A stretch of DNA of 64,000 nucleotides, from NCBI RefSeq assembly GCF_000264995.1, contig NW_006767436.1:150177-214176 (forward strand). The letters run 5' to 3'. Source of the stretch: Punctularia strigosozonata HHB-11173 SS5 (taxonomy: Eukaryota; Basidiomycota; Agaricomycetes; Corticiales; Punctulariaceae). Positions 21,371 to 33,100 of the stretch are shown here, in pieces (the stretch's first letter is position 1; each line of letters starts with the position of its first letter). The notes under the pieces were generated by a model. The model searched no databases and was not told the origin of the DNA. It saw only the letters and a list, made by a program, of their open reading frames with translations. The position numbers were made by a program, and so were the translations under genes.

Positions 21371-24300
21371 TCAATAATGCGCCGCCGGCTCTGACTTCGG
21401 TACCAAGCCCATCGTCTGTACCACGAAGCCCCATTTATCGGCAGCTTCTTTGATGCTATGACATACATTTCTCAGACATTGAAATTAAGCATAGGACTCG
21501 GAGGACTCACGCTTGTTCTGTGGACTTGCCCGCGCCATGCCCCGCCTTCTTCTGTATCCGTATGAGGAGAGGATGTTTGCTTTGCGGGTGCAGGTGCTGC
21601 AGGGTTGCCGCGAGTTTGAAGCTATGCAGTGGGACGACACGGTCATCGTCTGCATGAGGGCGGACGACTTCAGCTTCACGATAGTATACAGCGGAGTAGG
21701 GATACTCACGATCAGCGGTCAGCAATATCGTAGGCGGCAGGGTTTTATCCGTCGAGACATTGTGTAGTGGCGATATGGGCTTGATGAAGTCGAAATCCTC
21801 CGGTTTTTGCGGATCGCCATAATCCGACCTCCACGCATGGCCTATCCTCGGTGCATCAGCAACGAACGCCAGGGATGCTGATGATGGGAGCTCAGATTAC
21901 CTATGGTGAATTGCGAAAACTGCGATCCGAGTCTGTCAGGCTGGCGGGGCAGGGAGGCGCAGAGGAACGTACCTTGAGCATGTCGTGCACGCCTACTTCG
22001 GACACGACGGCGCCGAATGTTCCTTCAGGAGCTCGGAACGCTGAAGCAGCAACGAGTAAACCTGTCGCCGCCGGTCAGGCAAGGCCACATACGTGAACGA
22101 CAACTCGCACCTCCGTTGGAACCTCCATTTATAGCGACCTTTCCGGGAGCCGCATATTTATTCTCTACCAAGAATTCCCTTGCGAAAAGTCAGTAAGGCT
22201 TCATGTTTTCGAGTACCATGATAATGTTTACGTTGCAGCTATGAAGTCGTCGAAACAGTTGTGCTAGGACTAATCAGCGCTAAGTCTAGCCACCAGTTCG
22301 AGTCCTAACCGACCTTGCGTTCCTTCGTCCCAGCCAGATGCCAGGCCTCGCCGAACTCCCCTCCCCCACGGATATTAGCCACCGCGAGCACACCGCCGTA
22401 CCTCTCGATGACGGTGAGGAGCGCAGGGCTCCAGAACGGGTTGACCGAGATACCGAATCCGCCATAACCTAAGGGTTCCAGAGTGGCGCAATTGAGCCTC
22501 TCGCCGAACATATGCAACATATGCCATGCGCACCGTACTGTATCGCAGGCGCCGTTCCGTCCACCTTGGTCGCCTTATGGCGCACGATGAACATCGGCAC
22601 CTTCGTCCCGTCCTTGCTCGCGTACCACCGCTGCTCCGCCACGAAGTCTTCCGGCCGCAGCCCGCGCACGTCGGCCTGTCTCCGTACCGCCCACCGCCCC
22701 TCCTTTTCCTCCACCGTAAAGTCGTACTGCCCGATGATGGCGGGCGTGGTGAAGCCCGTCATGTTGACGAAGAACCAGGGGTGGCGCCGGTCGCCGCTGA
22801 TCGACATCGTACCGACGAAATCCGACGCGACGCGGGCGAGCTGCTTCCCCGACGAGAGCTCGTATACGTACACCTCGTCTTTGACCTGGAAAAAGCCCGA
22901 TGAATATATCGTTGTCTTATGCGTCCTACGCAAGCATGTGCGCGACGTACGTCTCGTTTGTACACAACGGCTAGCCTGTCCTTGGACACCGCTACGACTT
23001 GCTCCAGACAGGCACCTTTGTCTTCGGGGATAAGGTCAGTCTCAGTCCAGCTCTCGTCGGCAAGGTCGATAGTGATGAGCTTGAACTGGTCGGCATCCTT
23101 GTTCGTGTGTGTGTAAAGCTTCGTCCCCTCGATGGCGATACTAAAAAGCAGTGATTAGCGCACGCGAAAGCGGTGGCTCGCACGCATTGTCGCGTCGGGC
23201 ATCTTACACGGTGTACAGCGCGTGGAACTTGTCCACGACCTTGTGCCACTTCATGTCGGGACCGATCTCGTTGTTCGCCAGGTCACAGATCCACAGGAGA
23301 TTTTTCTGAGAGGGATCATGCGGCCTCAGAACGTGACGATCATTGGGAGGGGACGGGGAGAGGCGTGTAACTCTACCTGAGAGGTATCCGCGCTAACGGC
23401 AACGACGAGGTACCGTCGGTCGATTTCGGCTATGTGCGCACTCCACCGGTACTGGGGGTTCTTGTCATCTTTCAAGATGAGTAGGTCATCGGCTGAACAA
23501 AAGATTGTACGCGTGAGCTCTGTGCGCTCGCCAGACGGTGCGGATTATCGCGGATATACCGACATTGGGACGTGCCGAGGCGATGGTAGTACAACATCGC
23601 GTATTCATCCTTCTCGCTCTCCGCGCCGATCTTGTCCACTCGCGCGAGCTCCAGCGTGTCGCGCTGGGGAAACCTCTACGCGACAGGACAGACATTTACG
23701 ATTAGGACGGCTGTTGGAGTCATCAAAGGGTCGCGTAACGCACCTGGTAGAAGAACCCCTCGGATTTGAGGTCCCAGGTGATCGACGAGAACTTGATGTA
23801 CTTCAGCTCGTCCGCTAGACGGCCATCGTCGTGCGACCCAGAGGTATACGGGGACGAGGTCGGGCGGACGTATATAGTCACGCTGTCGCTACCCTAAAGG
23901 CCGTGTGTTACATCACTTTGTGCATCGAGTAGCGTATGACCAACCGATCGCGACACGGAGTACGCCCAGTGTTCGCCGGAAGGCGCGAAACTGGTCGATC
24001 CGAGGGACGCCGTCCCGTCCTCGGCAAGAAGGTTGGCCTGTCGGGAGCAATGGAGAGAACGTCAGTCGGAACATCCGAGGGTGGTGTGTTATAAAGCTGA
24101 CATCGAAGAAAACCTCGGCATCGGCTTCCGGGTTTTTCGTGAAGTCGGGGAGGGTTGAGTCGCGAGAGCGGTAGAGGGCTTTTGTGCAGCGTCAAGCTCC
24201 ATGCAGTCAGGTTCAGGGAGTGACGAGACGTACTGTACTGAGCCTGCAGCCCGCTGTCCAATCGATCAGATTTCATGTCCGGAGCAGATGGGTTTAATGG

Positions 24301-24686
24301 CACGATACCTATTATAGTACCAATACCAGCGCCCATCGTTCTTCAACGAGGGCGAGCTGAACTAGGGGCGGAGGATCAAAACAGAGGTCATCCCTCTGCG
24401 CCCGGCGCCGTGTGTAAAATAATGCACCTTTGCGTAGTTGATGTTCTCCCTGATCTTGTCCTCCAAGATCTTCCTCTCTGGTATGGCGTCCAGGAACTCG
24501 CGCGTAAACCGCTCCTGCACCGTCGTCCACGCCTCCGTCTCCGGGCCGTCGTGCTCGAGCCATTCGTGAAGGGTCCGGAACGCGGACCTTGCCGTCCTTC
24601 GCGCTGTCGTACACGTCGACGTGGTCGGACCGGCGGGCAGGAGGATACGGGCGGGGCCAGAGAGCGGTGGTCGTACTGGTAGACAT
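21371..24686 (-). CDS. Prolyl oligopeptidase (S9A)
   Basis: This is a multi-exon gene. The N-terminus reads [20 protein letters not shown] and VPDP, then in another frame [20 protein letters not shown]. The propeller and catalytic parts are clear: [53 protein letters not shown]; the nucleophile motif NGGSNGG; then [19 protein letters not shown]; the Asp region [15 protein letters not shown]; the His in [11 protein letters not shown]; and the end [15 protein letters not shown]. It cleaves after proline in short peptides in the cytosol. The nearest relatives I can recall are mushroom housekeeping POPA enzymes. Near 24565 the frame changes without a plausible intron, suggesting a 1-nt indel, a sequencing error or an inactive allele. 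The catalytic half appears intact. Confidence 0.85.
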
Positions 24687-25126
24687 GGGACGTAGAGGCG
24701 AGGGCACCACTACCAGCTGACGGCGTCGCAGTGCGGGTTTATATACCGGGGACGACGCAAGGCGCCGTCGCAGAGGGTAACGTATTGCTGGGGTTCGCCA
24801 TCCGGATCCAGCAGATGGTGTGATCGCACAGAACATTTGCCTGCATTTGCGCGGTCGCGACAGGTACGGCAGGAGTCGCGTGCCAAGTGGGCGTACACAC
24901 TGTTACTGCATCGCATGCGGGCCTCAAGCCAAGTATGTAATCACAGCCAACAAGCCAAAACGACGCAACAAACGGCGCGGTGAAGCAGATGGACATGAAA
25001 CGATCGTTCCCACTGGCTCCGACACGGAGGAAACGCCACAAATTGGAAAGTCCATCCGTACGTACACGTACAACATACAACCGTGAGGGAATCATAGATG
25101 CGCAACAAGCAACGTTTTTTCTTTCG
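24687..25126. other. Intergenic region upstream of prolyl oligopeptidase
   Basis: Promoter region of the minus-strand prolyl oligopeptidase and 3' flank of the next gene. TATATACC-like sequence (GTTTATATACCGG) lies about 55 bp upstream of the start. Nothing else is seen. Confidence 0.4.
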
Positions 25127-27263
25127 TCACAGCCTGGTGTTCTTGGGCATCTTCCTCATCGCCTGCCTCACGCCCAAGTCGGCCATCACGTACTCCGCGC
25201 CTCCGAGGATCGCATCGAACGGCGAGGAGCGGTGGTACTATCGATCAAAGCATCAGCCACAAACCTTAGATGCCAATGAAACGCCGAAAAAAAAACTCAC
25301 GTTCTCGATAAACTTGCCCATCCCCGTCCGGGTGATGCCCCGCCCGCCGAAGATCTGCGTTGCGTCCTCGGCCGTCTGCCGGCTGCACCGGGTCACGTAT
25401 TGCTTGCAGAGCGCGATCGTGCCCGCGAGCTTGTCGGATTGCTCGGCGTACGACATCTGCGGTGGTTTTCACGTCGGATTTCGAAGAAAAGGGAGGTAAA
25501 CCCACGTTGTTCATCTGATGCGTGATTGTCTCGAGCCAGTTCCAACACGACTGTGGTCGTCAAACCCAGTCAGTCGACCACGCCGTTTCGGTCCAAGAAG
25601 GAGGATGTTTGAGATCACTTGCCTCCACGCGGGATATCATGTCAGCGAGCTTGTGGCGGATGACCGCTTGGGAGTTCAGAGGCTTGCCGAACGCGATCCG
25701 CTGGTTCGACCACTTGAGGCACTCCTCGACGATCCGCCGCTGCGTGCTCGCGCTCATGACGGTGATCATCCACCGCTCGTGGTTGAAGTTGCTGAGGATG
25801 ACGGACATGCCCTTGCCCTCCTTTCCCACCGTGTTAGCGTCCGGTACCCGGACCTGTGGACCAGCGGTAAGCATCAGATTGATATCAAAGGAAAAAAAGG
25901 TAAGAAAACTGGAGGGGGGGACACCGACATTGTCGAACGTGACGAAAGCTGTACCGGCGGCGGGCGAGTACGAGGTCTTGATCGCCTTCGTCTCCACGCC
26001 GTCTTGCCGCGGAATCAGTATCGTCGTGTACGAGTCCTGCGATAGATCGTAAGCAGAATAACGATACGGAGGAAAGACCGGTACGCACGCCTGTCCGGCA
26101 CCCGGTCGTGAAGTAGTCCGCGAAGGTGCCGTTCGTGATCCACTTCTTGGTACCGTTGATCACCCACTCCTCGCCGTCCTTCACGGCCTCGGTCTGCAGC
26201 CCGCCGACGTCGCTCCCCGCGAACGCCTCGCTGATCGCGAGACAGATAAACTTGCGCCCGGCCAACACGTCCGGCACGATCTAAGGGCGCCCCAAATCGC
26301 TTGAGCTCTCTGGAACGAAGTGGAGGGGGAGGATGTTAGAAAGAGGTGGGGGAGCGAACCTTGGCTTTGAGTTCGTCCGACGCGAAGTTGAGGATCGGCG
26401 GGAGGCCGATGGACAGACCAGCGAGGATCCCGTCGTGGAACCCGCGCGTCGGGATGCGGGCGATCTCGGCGTGGATGATCATCTGTGCAACAAGACAAAC
26501 AAGTTTCAGCTTGAGCAGCGTTAGTCGGGGAACAGCGGGGGCGCGCCTCGTGGAAATAGTCGAACTCCTCGGGCTTGACGACCCCGCCGAGCAAGGTCCG
26601 GCCCTTGAGGTGTTTCCCCGGCCCAAGGCGCATGGCCGGTATATTCATCTCGCTAGAATACAGATGTTCAATCAATCGGGCGGAACACAAAGGCAAGGGA
26701 TACGGCAGAAACGCACCAGAGCTTGTCCACGACGTCCTGCGAGATACGCTTCCCGTCCTCTTCGTGTTTGATCGCGTCGGGCTCCACGACCTCCTCCATA
26801 AACCGCCTCAACGCCTTTTGGAACCGCTTATGGCTCTCCTTGTAGTACGGGCTGTGGTACCCCTGCGCGAGCCACGACGGCTCCGCGTACGGAACCCCGG
26901 ACAAGTCGCCCGGTTCCGGCACTTTGACGACCGACACTTCGCCGTCGACGGTCCCGATCTGCAGGCGCGCGTACTGCGGGCGGAGGAGGACCTCGTGCCG
27001 GTGCAGGCCGAAGAAGGCGTCGGTCGCGTCCTGGCCAGCGACGGTCCGGTGGAGCAGGACGGCGGCGCCGCCTGGATGGAGCGTCGCGAAGCGGGAGAGG
27101 TCGTACACCTTCGAGTCGATTATGATCCAGAGGTCACCCTCTTTGTTGTGCTGCCGGCAGATATTGGTTAATTGGATGGGTGTATGGGTGAGAACGGTTC
27201 CAGTGCCCCTCTCACCTTCGCGACCTCCTCCGCGCTGAAGATCTTGAGCTCTTTCGTCACCAT
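25127..27263 (-). CDS. Cytochrome b5-acyl-CoA dehydrogenase fusion
   Basis: The gene starts MVTKELKIFSAEEVAK and, after a short intron, continues with a cytochrome b5 domain: LWIIIDSKVYDLSRF, the haem ligand motif HPGG, and a second His in GLHRHEVL (residues about 15-95). The acyl-CoA dehydrogenase follows: RRFMEEVVEPDAIKHEEDGK, EIARIPTRGFHDGILAGLSI, CLAISEAFAGSDVGGLQT, WVINGTKKWITNGT, KGMSVILSNFNHERW, then ATQIFGGRGITRTGMG and a C-terminal helix ending KMPKNTRL. Such enzymes oxidise acyl-CoA with FAD; the b5 domain presumably passes electrons. The fusion is known in many fungi. Exons are joined by motif order, and I did not compute total length. It could act on branched-chain or modified acyl-CoA; the substrate cannot be read from the sequence. 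Confidence 0.88.
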
Positions 27264-27801
27264 TGATGCTCGTTCAGGTCAACTCAGAGATATATCGGGT
27301 ACGCAGGAGCGCAGTGGTGGGGTGCGCCGCGAGAATGCGGGGTAAGGTACAGAGTTACTGAGCGCGGCGCACTCCTTCGAGGTCTTGAGGAACGGGTACC
27401 GGAGAGTCCGGGGTTGAGAAGAGCATGTGATTACCCCGTTCAGATTCAAACGCGAACGTTGTGATAGGCTGGACCATCATTCGCCTGCGCCCGTGGTACA
27501 GTTGGAATGAGTATACATATCGAGGTTGCCGAACAAGGCCGTGTCAAGGGTGAAAGCGTCGGCGGCGCCTTATATGTTTGACCCGCAAGTCATACGCAGG
27601 TCATCTCCGGTGCAATGGAACTCGGAGCAATACATGCTGATCGATATTATCATGACTATGGCTAGTGTCTATGAGTGTCGTCGAGCGACCATCCGACGAT
27701 TCATCAATGTTCATGTACAAGCCAATGCAGATGACGCTCGTGTATTCAAAAGCCGGACAGTACATGCATATAATCGATGCGTACTGTAACTCTGGACGTA
27801 A
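27264..27801. other. Intergenic region, nothing recognised
   Basis: Promoter region of the acyl-CoA dehydrogenase and 3' flank of the methyltransferase-GT8 gene. I see no conserved open frame or RNA. Confidence 0.4.
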
Positions 27802-29451
27802 CTACTGCAGCTCTGCGGCGAACATGGCTTCCTGGATAATTTCGACCTTCTGCGCGAACTCCTGTCGGACCGCACCCAAAGCATCTTCCATAGCCTTCTT
27901 GCATCGACCCTTGAACTCGTCCGAGTTACGGTAACCCTGCCATGCAGTCTTCTCCAGCACTTCCCACCACTCTCTAGCGAACGGATGCCCGGGAGCGCCA
28001 ACGTATCCCCACGGCTTGGATGTGTATGGCTGCACCCACGGGTTCAGTACCTCCGTCGCCGTCGGGTGGACGGGGCCCGTGAAATGGACGATCTCAGGCC
28101 GTTTCATGCTCGCAAAGTCCAACGACGCTCGCTCCTCTGATGGATACCCCGCGTACGTCCCCAATCCCTGCGCGTTCCAGCGCAGGTCCAGGGCCATCCA
28201 CTCCCCCTCGAAATGCGCGTTGAGCACGTCCTGGTCTTGGAACTTAGAGTCTGTCATGCTCTCGGCCAAGCCCAGAAGGCCATCTACGGAGCGACGCGCG
28301 GCAGAGAGGTCGACGAGCATGACGCCTGCGTTGTAGTACGGGCCTCTCGCGATATCCGCATGGCCGTTTGGGTGGCCGACGTCGATGCAGGCGCCGATCG
28401 TCTTCCCTCGCAGATCTGTGTCCCATAGGACGCGGACGTCGCCTCGCACAAGGACGTCGGCATCCAGGTAAAGCACGCGCTCGACCGGGAGCGCCCGGAT
28501 CACGTCGAGCTTCGCCCACGACGAGCCCCTCTTCGCCGCCACCCCGTCCGCAGGGAGCGGCACGAACTGGACGGTGTACTCGCTTTTCCGATCCTGCGGG
28601 ACGGAAGCTTCGATCCTGTCCCTGTCGGCCTCCGTCATCCCGCAGTCGACCACGTAGAAGGTGACGCGCCCGGACGTGCGCTCGGCAGCGCTCCGCATGC
28701 ATACGGCTGCGGGCATCGCGTACGCCGAGTCGACGGCCAAGGCGACATTCACGCCGTACCCCAGCGCCTCCGCCAACTTGGGCTCCTCGGCGCGATCCTT
28801 CACAAGAAACCCGATACGCATATCGGACGACTTGCGAAGGACCATCTGGTACTGATCGGGGCTGGAGAGCACCTCGTACTCCCCCCGGTGGACGCTCATG
28901 AAGGCGTCGATACCGCGCTTGGGGTGATGGACGCCGTCGACCGGCTGCACGTTCCACTTATAGTCGTCGAAGATGAAGATGGCGCCCTTCCGGGCGAGGC
29001 GCCAGGCGAGCTCGCCGTCGAGCAACGTGTCGTCCGCCTCGTGCGAGCCGTCGACGTACACCCAATCAAACCCGGGCTCCTCCGCCGACATCTCCTCCTC
29101 CAGCAGCTTCATCAGCGCTGGAAAGCTGAAGTCGTCCATCACTCGGAACGGCTTGCCGGTGAAGGCGAGGTTGTGCATGATCTTGGCGTAGCGCTCGCGG
29201 CCGGCCGGCGTCTTGTGAAGGTCGAAGTGGTCGATGCAGGTGATGCTACCGCCCTCTTTACAGAGCTCGGTGAGGAGGAACACGGCGGAGCGTCCCTCCC
29301 ACGAGCCGATCTCGAGAACGCAAGGTGCCGCAGCGTTTACGGTGGGGAAGAGATTCCTCCATGCGTCGATGTTGAAGGAGAACCAGTCTTGCGTCTCGGT
29401 GAAACGGTATCCGTTGTCGCAATCTATCGCAACGTCGCTGTGATTAGTCAT
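27802..29451 (-). CDS. Methyltransferase-GT8 glycosyltransferase fusion
   Basis: One uninterrupted frame of 549 residues. Residues about 1-220 form a class I SAM-dependent methyltransferase of the Methyltransf_24/CmcI kind: CVLEIGSWEGRSAVFLL (SAM site), ITCIDHFDL, WVYVDGSHEADDTLLDGELA and IFIFDDYKW, whose acidic residues resemble metal-binding sites of sugar O-methyltransferases. Residues about 225-540 form a GT8-like glycosyltransferase: VNVALAVDSAYAMP, LPVERVLYLDADVLV with the DxD motif, GPYYNAGVMLVDL and IVHFTGPVHP with the usual late His. There is no signal peptide or membrane segment. It lies head-to-head with the GME fusion gene 686 bp away, and both look like enzymes for decorated glycans. 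It lacks introns while its neighbours have many. That and the domain pairing suggest possible horizontal origin, which is inference. Confidence 0.85.
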   Translation of the reverse strand: MTNHSDVAIDCDNGYRFTETQDWFSFNIDAWRNLFPTVNAAAPCVLEIGSWEGRSAVFLLTELCKEGGSITCIDHFDLHKTPAGRERYAKIMHNLAFTGKPFRVMDDFSFPALMKLLEEEMSAEEPGFDWVYVDGSHEADDTLLDGELAWRLARKGAIFIFDDYKWNVQPVDGVHHPKRGIDAFMSVHRGEYEVLSSPDQYQMVLRKSSDMRIGFLVKDRAEEPKLAEALGYGVNVALAVDSAYAMPAAVCMRSAAERTSGRVTFYVVDCGMTEADRDRIEASVPQDRKSEYTVQFVPLPADGVAAKRGSSWAKLDVIRALPVERVLYLDADVLVRGDVRVLWDTDLRGKTIGACIDVGHPNGHADIARGPYYNAGVMLVDLSAARRSVDGLLGLAESMTDSKFQDQDVLNAHFEGEWMALDLRWNAQGLGTYAGYPSEERASLDFASMKRPEIVHFTGPVHPTATEVLNPWVQPYTSKPWGYVGAPGHPFAREWWEVLEKTAWQGYRNSDEFKGRCKKAMEDALGAVRQEFAQKVEIIQEAMFAAELQ

Positions 29452-30136
29452 GATGATCTTGCTGCTCTGTCATAGCCCAAGGATGAGCGGCGGGATATCA
29501 GCGTCATGGATGCCTGCTCCTTCACCTGTGTTGGTCTGGGGAGCTCACAAAGGGGGGCGAAAGAGCCTGAAGCTCTACTGGTATCGGTGTGAATCAACAT
29601 ATCTGTGACGAGCGAACAACTCACGCTAAACCAGAACCAACAGCCGGACCCTCTTACCGGAAAGCTCAAGGTTCAGGGTGCAGACTGTTAAAGCACGAAG
29701 CGACAGTTGGGACAGTGTTCGCCCTCCCGGCTCGGGTGTTTCGGCCCCATATGGCGGCATGAACTCGCAACCGTGCTCCAAGAATCGAATGGAAGCCGAT
29801 CGTACGCCCAGTCCGGGCGCTCGCGCGATTGCCAGCGAGTGGCTTTCCATTATCGACCCAACCTGGATCCGGTGAATGTTCCCTTGCTATCAAGCATTGT
29901 GTGTGCTATTCTCTGATGCAGGACGTCATGAGGACCCTCGCGGGTTATCCGAACGCTCTCATCATGGGTCTGCAATTCATCCCAAGATGTGCCCCATAAC
30001 TTTGTACAACAGGAATCACGCAGTTGGGATGGAGCTCGCCTTGTCGATATATTTGTGCGCCCCGCAGTCGATAAGCCGTTTTTGCGCACTAGTACAGGTC
30101 TCTTAAGTCAGACCCGGGATAGGAATACTGACCTCT
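29452..30136. promoter_or_regulatory. Divergent promoter region of the two glycan genes
   Basis: Two fusion genes for sugar chemistry start on opposite sides of this 685-bp stretch, so co-regulation is possible. Open frames entering it (for example from 29989) are replaced by the better ATG at 30137, which gives a complete nucleotide-binding motif after splicing. I see no obvious TATA box or repeated operator. Confidence 0.5.
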
Positions 30137-33100
30137 ATGACCCCGACACCGACTGCAAACCCAAGCCTTACACTTATGCACAACCAAGACGGCAAGCTAT
30201 ACCTTGTCTGTGGCGGCAATGGTTTCATAGTCTGTATCATCTCTCTGGGCACGGTCGTCGCACTGCTGACAAGGTTCTGCAGGGAAGTCACGTCGTGCAA
30301 CGTCTGCATAAACGAGGTTACCGTATTCGCGTTGCGGATCTGGCTCCTGAGCCTTACATACCGCATCCCGAGGGTGTGGATGTTCGCGTCGGGAACCTTT
30401 GCGACCCGTCCTTCGCTCATATCGTCGTCGATGGAGTGTACTGCGTCCTTCACTTCGCGGCAAACATGGGCGGGATGGGCACCATCCACGACCGCAACGA
30501 CTTCGCGATCTATCGAGAGAACGAGATAACGACGCTCAACCTCGTTGAAGCTTGTCTGAAAGCCGAGGTTTCGCTGTTCTTCTACGCGTCTTCTGCGTGT
30601 GTTTATCCCGAGAATTTGCAATGCGAGCCAGGCTCCGATGTCTCGCTGAGGGAGAACGACGTCTGGGCGCACGGCCGCCCCACTTCCCAAGGCCTGTATG
30701 GTCTTCAAAAGCTCCATGCCGAGACGTGGCTGCTCGCCAAGGCAAAGGAGTTCCCCGAAGGCGTTCGTATCGCGCGTTTTCATAACATGTACGCAAGCCC
30801 ATTCTTATTTATGGCCGTATCGACTCGAAGGCTGATCTCCGAGGATAGTTTCGGGCCCGGAGGAGCATGGAAAGGCGGGCGCGAGAAGGCCCCTGCCGCC
30901 CTCCTCCGAAAGGCATACGCTGCTGCCGAGGCGGGCGCAGTCGTTACCGACATAGAAATCTGGGGCGACGGCAGCCAAAGGCGCAGTTTCCTCTACATCA
31001 CCGACTGCTGCGAGGCTGTGATGCGTTTGATCGATTCGGAATACGCAGAGCCGCTTAACGTCGGTTCTGAGCATTCCGTCTCGATCAATGAGCTAGCGAA
31101 CATCGCCATGGGATGCGCGGGCATCGACCTACCCTCCCGTTTCGTACCTGAGAGGCCACTCGGGGTCGTATCCCGCAACTCCAATAACGACCTCATCCGC
31201 GAGATTTTGGGCTGGGAGCCGACAACCTCGCTCGAGGACGGGATGCGCGAGACTGGCAAGTGGATTGGCGGCGAGATCGTCAAGGAATTATCAGGGATGT
31301 CGGCGGCTGAACGATCGGCGGCGCTACGAACGATGCGGCATAGCGAGGTCGTCGACCTCGACAAGGCGATCACCTTCGCCATTCTCCTCCCTATCACGTC
31401 TCGAGGTTCCAACCCTCCTTCGCAGTGCTTGGATAACCTGCACGACTTCGGGCGCTCGCTGAGTCGTACCTCTTGGCGCGATGTCCATGCCCTTGGGGGC
31501 ATGAGATATCGGGTCAAGATATATCTCGAAATCGATGCAGGAGACGAGTTCTTACGCGGCTCCGGCGCTAGGAACAGAGCGGAGGTTGTGCTTCGCGATC
31601 TTGGATTCCGGGACGTCTTTACTTTGATCAACGACGAACATCCCAAAGGTCACGTCTGCGCCCTATGGCGCGATTGCGCCAGACAAGCGTGGATAGACGG
31701 ATGTGATTACATGGTCCTGATGGGTGACGACGTCATCGTGGACACCGAGGGATGGATGAGAGATGCGCACGCCACGTTTGAGACGCTCGCCAAGGATAAC
31801 AACGTTCCACTGGGTTTCGGATGCGTCGTTTTTACCGACACCAGTTTCCCGGGTATGCCGACATTCCCAATCGTCCATCGTACCCACTTGGATATCTTTG
31901 GCGGCGAAGTCGTCCCGCAGGCCTTTGTAAATCAAGATGGCGACCCGTACCTCTTCCAACTTTATAGGAGGTGGGGATGTTCGAAGATGTTCGATTGCCG
32001 CATCCGCAACAGCGTAGGCGGAGAAGGCGATGCTCGATACGTTAAAGAGCACGCGCAAGGTTGGACGTTCGAGACTCTCGACGAGGGAGTTGCAGGCGCG
32101 AAGAGGTGGCTACGGGGCCGGACCCCTCCCGCTCAACGCAAGTTGACGTTGGATATCGTCGTCCCGTCGTACAGAGTCGACATCGGCACCCTCAGTAATA
32201 TTCTGGCGCTGCAGGCTTCGCCGACGTGCGCCGTGATGTTCATCATCATCGTGGATGATCCAGCGTCACCAGCCACAGCGGTATTGAGGCGTAGGTTTGA
32301 ACATCGGGTCGATGTCCGCATACGAGTCAATGAGTCAAACCTGGGAGCCTCCGCATCCAGGAATCGAGGAATGCTGGAATCCGCAGCTGAATACATTCTT
32401 TATGTTGATGATGACGTCAAACCGTCGTCGGAATTGCTGGTCGAGGTCGAGCGGATTATTCGCGCCCATCCGGATGCCCCAGGTTTCGTGGGCAACGTCA
32501 AATTTCCGATAGCAAATACCGTCTTCAAGGCGGCAATACACTTGGCGGGCGTGACTTATTTCTGGGACATAGCGGAGAAGATCACAGACGATATTCCATG
32601 GGGTGTTACGGCGAACCTGATCGCGCGTCGGGTCAACGACAGCGTCCAATACGACCTGCGCTTCCCGAAGACCGGCGGCGGGGAGGACATCGACTTTTGT
32701 CGGAAGAAACGTCAATGGGCGCTCGAGCGTACGCCCGAAAGTTGTCATTTCGAGGGCTTCGTCGCAGCTCCACGTTGTGTGGTGACACATCCATGGTGGG
32801 GCAACGGCGAGCGCTCGTACTGGCGCTTCTACATGTGGTCCAAGGGAGACGGCGCTCTGATTGGCATGTATCCGGAGTTAACGTACTTGGCGGCCGCGCC
32901 CAACGCCGCTGAGATGCTGCTCGTATCTGCTATAGTCATCCTTGTGGGCACCGTCGTCGCGGTCGAGTCCGACAAGCCGACATTCCTCCTCCTTGGATTT
33001 TCCATGGCTGCCGCCGTTATAGCTGCGAACGTGATCCACGACTTGTACCGTCACCTCGTCAGGGACGCAGATCGAGTGGAACGTATGGATACGAGTCTTC

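Noticed and set aside
22255-22320. tRNA-like GTTCGAGTCC sequence
   Set aside because: No matching acceptor, D or anticodon stems; it lies in an intron of the oligopeptidase gene.
21371-24686. Prolyl oligopeptidase as a peptide-toxin macrocyclase (POPB type)
   Set aside because: Sequence looks like the housekeeping enzyme and no short precursor-peptide gene is seen nearby.
28244-28957. 237-codon minus-strand frame inside the methyltransferase-GT8 gene
   Set aside because: Arg-rich alternative-frame shadow caused by high GC content.
29989-30136. Upstream ATG for the GME fusion gene
   Set aside because: It gives an N-terminus with no similarity; starting at 30137 and splicing yields the GGNGFIG nucleotide-binding motif.
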